Shown one piece after another: positions 24,368 to 26,816 of a stretch of 26,816 bases of DNA. Origin of the DNA: Truepera sp. (lineage in GTDB: Bacteria; Deinococcota; Deinococci; Deinococcales; Trueperaceae). The stretch lies in contig JAGXSO010000078.1 of NCBI GenBank assembly GCA_018333775.1, positions 1-26,816 of the forward strand, written 5' to 3'. Each line of letters opens with the position of its first letter. Within the stretch, counting starts at the first letter, position 1. Both the position numbers and the translations under genes were made by a program. The notes below the pieces were generated by a model, which was not told the DNA's origin, ran no database searches, and saw only the letters and a list, made by a program, of their open reading frames with translations.

Positions 24368-25384
24368 CTAGTGTGACTTCGGACGTGTTACCGATTCCCT
24401 AACAACCAGAGTGGGCTCGAACTTCCTTATCACCTCCTCTCTCACATCAGCCTTGAAGGCGCCGAGTGCCGTGAGGGCTAGCTGCGCAGCCGCGCGGCCC
24501 ATCTCTACGAGCGGTTGGCGAATGGTGGTCAGCGCCGGGTAGAGGTAGCGGGCCAGGATAACGTCGTCGTAGCCGATCAGCGATACATCATGAGGGACTT
24601 GCAGACCGTGCTCGCGCAGGGTATGAAGCGCCCCCGCCGCAGTCTGATCGTTACCGGCGATGACGGCGGTGAAGTCGAGCTGGCGCTTAAGCAGCCGCTT
24701 CATACCGCGCTGCCCGCCCTCTTCCACGAAAGTTCCCTCGACCACTAGACCTTCGTCGTAAGGAATGCCGGCCTCGGCTAGCGCCTGCCGATAGCCTTCT
24801 AAGCGGTCGCGGGCATCCTTGATCGCCAGCCAGCCGGTGATATGGGCGATACGCCGATGTCCGTAATCAAGCAGGTGCTTGGTGGCCAGGTAGCCGCCCA
24901 ACACGTTATCGAGATAGACGCAGCGGTTGGCCAGCTCGGGGACGTAGCGGCCGACAACGACTAACGGGGTGGCGTGAGCCGCCCAGCGCAGCAGGTCGTA
25001 GTCGGAAACCGTCTCGAGCTGTACGATGAGCGCATCCGCCCGGCGCTGCCTGAGCGACTCTACCGCTTTGCGCTCGAGCGCTCGGTTAGCGTGTCCGCTC
25101 GAGACCATTAGGTTCATACCGGCGGCTTCCACGACCTCTTCGATGCCGCGGACGATGCCGCTATAGAACGGGCTGGAGATCTCATTGATTACCACGCCGA
25201 TACTGCCGGAGCGGTTGGTGGCCAGGCTGCGCGCAAAGGCGTTAGGGGTGTAGCCGGTCTGCTGCATGGCCGCCACGACCCGCGCCCGGGTGGGCTCCGC
25301 GACCGGGGCGCTGCCGTTAAGCACCCGTGACACTGTAGCTTCGGATACCTGGGCGATGCGACTGACTTCCTTGATGGTTGTCAC
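24368..25384 (-). CDS. LacI-family transcriptional repressor
   Basis: A 338-residue regulator. The N-terminal helix-turn-helix and hinge (1-60: 'TIKEVSRIAQVSEATVSRVLNG', then 'TPNAFARSL') precede a periplasmic-binding-protein-like sugar sensor (62-338) with 'GVVINEISSPFYSGIVRGIE' and 'AVIAGNDQTAAGALHTLREHG'. The start is GTG with AAGGAG 6 bases before it. It is the first gene of the operon, so it controls its own synthesis. The matching operator (GAAA-CG-TTTC type) overlaps its transcription start and a second copy lies 188 bp upstream. The inducer is presumably an oligosaccharide product of the enzymes encoded downstream. Confidence 0.95.
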   Translation of the reverse strand: MTTIKEVSRIAQVSEATVSRVLNGSAPVAEPTRARVVAAMQQTGYTPNAFARSLATNRSGSIGVVINEISSPFYSGIVRGIEEVVEAAGMNLMVSSGHANRALERKAVESLRQRRADALIVQLETVSDYDLLRWAAHATPLVVVGRYVPELANRCVYLDNVLGGYLATKHLLDYGHRRIAHITGWLAIKDARDRLEGYRQALAEAGIPYDEGLVVEGTFVEEGGQRGMKRLLKRQLDFTAVIAGNDQTAAGALHTLREHGLQVPHDVSLIGYDDVILARYLYPALTTIRQPLVEMGRAAAQLALTALGAFKADVREEVIRKFEPTLVVRESVTRPKSH

Positions 25385-25397
25385 TGCAACTCCTTGC

Positions 25398-25409
25398 GAA
25401 ACCGCTTTC
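25398..25409. promoter_or_regulatory. LacI-type operator O1 at the operon start
   Basis: GAAACCGCTTTC (plus strand) is a near-palindrome matching the GAAAnCGnTTTC core bound by LacI/GalR/CcpA-family proteins. It lies 6 bases downstream of the -10 box, over the predicted +1, so bound repressor would block initiation. It is 14 bases before the repressor gene's start codon. Confidence 0.75.
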
Positions 25410-25415
25410 AGTAAA

Positions 25416-25444
25416 AGTCTAGTACAGAGTCAGGGCAATGTCAA
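25416..25444 (-). promoter_or_regulatory. Main operon promoter P1
   Basis: Minus strand -35 TTGACA (25444-25439, perfect consensus), a 17-base spacer and -10 TAGACT (25421-25416). The predicted transcript begins near 25409 and gives a leader of about 25 bases containing AAGGAG for the repressor gene. This is the best promoter in the window and should drive the repressor-transporter-glycosidase operon. Confidence 0.8.
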
Positions 25445-25580
25445 TAGCCCTCGTAGCGCAGCACCCCAGACAGCCGCGCTTGATCTGATAAAAGTTGTGC
25501 TTCTAACGATAGTTTTAACGTTTAACCAAGAGCGCTCGAAGCCGTTCTGCTTGGGACTGAAAAGTGACTGTTGGAGTTTG

Positions 25581-25610
25581 ATTATGAAAACGGTTTCATA
25601 GCCGACTCAA
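25581..25610 (-). promoter_or_regulatory. Second promoter-like sequence P2 containing operator O2
   Basis: Minus strand -35 TTGAGT (25610-25605), an 18-base spacer and -10 CATAAT (25586-25581; five of six to TATAAT). The spacer contains most of operator O2. If active it gives the operon a leader of about 190 bases. P2 is weaker than P1 by consensus. Confidence 0.45.
25583..25600. promoter_or_regulatory. LacI-type operator O2, near-perfect 18-bp palindrome
   Basis: TATGAAAACGGTTTCATA has perfect 7-base arms (TATGAAA/TTTCATA) around ACGG, an excellent LacI-family operator of TGAAAnCGnTTTCA type. Its centre is 188 bp from the centre of O1, close to 18 helical turns, so one tetramer or two dimers could bridge both sites. 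Confidence 0.85.
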
Positions 25611-25671
25611 GGCCGCGATGTCTCCGCTCGGCCCTGCTAGTGCCGCTATAAGCCTTGGCGAGTGAGGAGGA

Positions 25672-26816
25672 TTAGCGCAGCTTTAGCTGATACTTGTCAT
25701 TAAGAGCAGCAATTAACAGCCGGGCCTTGTTTACCGAGGGAACCAGCGGATGGCAGGAGAGGGCCAATAACGCCTTGTGATAGCTTTGCTCGACCGCCGC
25801 TTCTACTGCCAGCAGCTCATAGGACTTGAGCAGCTGCAGCCAGCCGCGAATCGGCGGCTCGAGCCGGCCCATAGCGAGCGGTTTAGCACCGCCGGCATCG
25901 ATGATGGCGGGCACCTCCACCACGCTCTCCTCGGGCAAGTCGGGCAGGGCGCTGCCGTTGCGCACATTGATGATGTGGCGCTCACCAGCGTTAGTGACCA
26001 TAGCGCGGATCAGGGCTACCGCGGCGGTGGAGTAGTGGGCGCCGCCGCGTTTTTCAAGCTCGGCAGGCTTTTCGCTGAGCTGGGGCTGCCGGTATTTTTC
26101 GAGTAGCGTGGCTTCAATGGCCATGACCTCCTGCGCGCGCGTCTGTGGCTGTTGCCGGAGGTGCTCGAGCGTCTCATGCTGAAGGTAGAAGTAGCGCAGG
26201 TAGCTCGAGGGGATCATGTGCAACGCCGTGAGGAAGTCGCGATGGTACCCTAGCGAGGAGAGATCACTTTCCAGCAGGTCGGCCATTACCTCGTCCAGCA
26301 CCTCCCGGCCGGCGATGGTGACGCCCCGAATCCAGGCGAAGTGATTGAGACCGACATAATCGAGCACAATGCTCGAGGCGGGCACCGCGTACCGCTTGGC
26401 GAGCGCCATCTGCGTGCCGATCGGGCTGTTGCACAAACCGATGCAACGCACCCCGCCATATTTCAGCAACGCCTCGGTAACCAGCCCTGCCGGATTAGTG
26501 AAGTTGATGAGCATGGCGCCTGGGGCGTGCGCCCGCATCTCTTGGCTCACTTTAAGCAGCATGGGGATGGTGCGCAGAGCCTTGGCAAAACCCACCACCC
26601 CGGTCGTCTCCTGGCCGATCACGCCGTGCTCTAGGGCCAGCACCGTGTCCTCATGGCGTGCTTGCTGCCCCCCTACACGGACCTGGGTGATGACAAAGTC
26701 GGCGCCCGCTACGGCGCTGGTAAGCTCCGGGGTTAGCTCGAGCGCAAAAGGCCGGCCCGCCACCTTCACCATCCGCTCGGCTAACCCGCCCACCACCGTT
26801 AAGCGCTCGGCGCTGA
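25672..26816 (-). CDS. GH4 family 6-phospho-beta-glucosidase-like enzyme, N terminus missing
   Basis: About 381 codons are open to the right edge; some 50-60 N-terminal residues including the first NAD-binding glycine loop lie outside. GH4 enzymes use NAD+ and a divalent metal and cleave by oxidation and elimination. Visible motifs are 'VRVGGQQARHEDTVLALEHGV', 'LINFTNPAGLVTEA', the metal-binding 'GLCNSPIG' (Cys) and 'GLNHFAW' (His), and the catalytic tyrosine in 'GGAHYSTAAVALI'. The CNxP form of the cysteine motif is that of 6-phospho-beta-glucosidases, unlike CDMP (6-phospho-alpha) or CHSV (alpha-galactosidase). No phosphotransferase or sugar kinase gene is in view, so a phosphorylated substrate is unproven. 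It is upstream of the repressor gene on the same strand. Confidence 0.9.
   Translation of the reverse strand, partial: SAERLTVVGGLAERMVKVAGRPFALELTPELTSAVAGADFVITQVRVGGQQARHEDTVLALEHGVIGQETTGVVGFAKALRTIPMLLKVSQEMRAHAPGAMLINFTNPAGLVTEALLKYGGVRCIGLCNSPIGTQMALAKRYAVPASSIVLDYVGLNHFAWIRGVTIAGREVLDEVMADLLESDLSSLGYHRDFLTALHMIPSSYLRYFYLQHETLEHLRQQPQTRAQEVMAIEATLLEKYRQPQLSEKPAELEKRGGAHYSTAAVALIRAMVTNAGERHIINVRNGSALPDLPEESVVEVPAIIDAGGAKPLAMGRLEPPIRGWLQLLKSYELLAVEAAVEQSYHKALLALSCHPLVPSVNKARLLIAALNDKYQLKLR

Larger units (their letters stand above)
25385..25671. other. Regulatory intergenic region between GH4 gene and repressor gene
   Basis: These 287 bases carry no credible gene. They hold promoter P1 with operator O1 close to the repressor gene, and operator O2 with a second promoter-like sequence near the GH4 stop. 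The stretch between (25445-25580) is locally AT-rich around 25490-25525 and includes the direct repeat TTTTAACG/TTTAACC. No terminator hairpin was found after the GH4 stop. Confidence 0.7.
241..26743. repeat. Dispersed palindromic octamer GCTCGAGC, 18 copies
   Basis: Exact copies start at 241, 803, 1109, 1161, 1245, 2851, 3331, 5178, 6637, 9594, 13555, 14602, 19286, 19634, 25072, 25857, 26163 and 26736. Most lie inside coding sequence and in different frames, so no single amino-acid motif explains them. About 0.8 copies are expected at 60% GC. Confidence 0.85.

Noticed and set aside
1..26816. Insertion sequences, CRISPR arrays, tRNA or rRNA genes
   Set aside because: No transposase-like protein, regularly spaced repeats, cloverleaf or rRNA-like sequence was recognised on either strand.

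Overview
The window is gene-dense, about 60% GC by eye, and carries no tRNA, rRNA, insertion sequence or CRISPR array that I can see. Several features fit a diderm of the Deinococcota (Thermus/Meiothermus/Truepera side): candidate leaderless promoters with a TANNNT -10 a few bases before the start codon, a TmrAB-like asymmetric ABC exporter, a sugar-binding protein with a lipobox-free signal peptide, and an LptA/OstA-like exported protein. This assignment is inference from gene content; no marker gene here settles it. The palindrome GCTCGAGC occurs 18 times, against about 0.8 expected from base composition.

Layout. Bases 1-776 (+): an exported LptA/OstA-like protein whose start codon straddles the left edge. 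826-4525 (-): two overlapping half-transporter genes forming a heterodimeric ABC exporter with one consensus and one degenerate ATP site. 4708-5238 (-): a small exported protein ending in a 63-residue tail that is about 65% aspartate, followed by a strong terminator hairpin. 5294-6280 (-): a D-2-hydroxyacid dehydrogenase-like protein with a changed catalytic position. 6281-6469: intergenic DNA with a C/G-rich imperfect palindrome. 6470-7704 (+): PspA/IM30 and a membrane-anchored helical partner. 7769-9735 (-): an AI-2E-family permease and, upstream with a 4-base overlap, a LytM/M23 protein that appears to have lost its zinc site. 9827-11632 (-): an M3 oligoendopeptidase F.

The centre of interest is 11695-25444 (-), apparently one polysaccharide-utilisation operon read right to left: LacI-type repressor, periplasmic sugar-binding protein, two CUT1 permeases, a secreted clan GH-A glycosidase, a secreted GH81 endo-beta-1,3-glucanase, a cytoplasmic GH1 beta-glucosidase, a secreted GH10-GH3 fusion enzyme, and a cytoplasmic GH43 beta-xylosidase. 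Four of the glycosidase genes are chained tightly: GH81, GH1 and GH10-GH3 each start at a TTG or GTG overlapping the previous stop codon by 4 bases (TTGA, TTGA, GTGA). The operon is preceded by a near-consensus promoter (TTGACA-17-TAGACT) with a LacI-type operator at the transcription start. A second, better operator lies 188 bp upstream, inside the spacer of another promoter-like sequence. No transporter ATPase is encoded, so a shared MsmK/MalK-type ATPase elsewhere is presumed.

Proposed working: exported GH81, GH10-GH3 and clan GH-A enzymes cut beta-1,3-glucan and xylan or mixed beta-glucan outside the cytoplasm. The ABC importer takes up oligosaccharides, and GH1 and GH43 finish them inside. 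A GH4 6-phospho-beta-glucosidase-like gene (25672 to the right edge, partial) lies upstream of the regulator.
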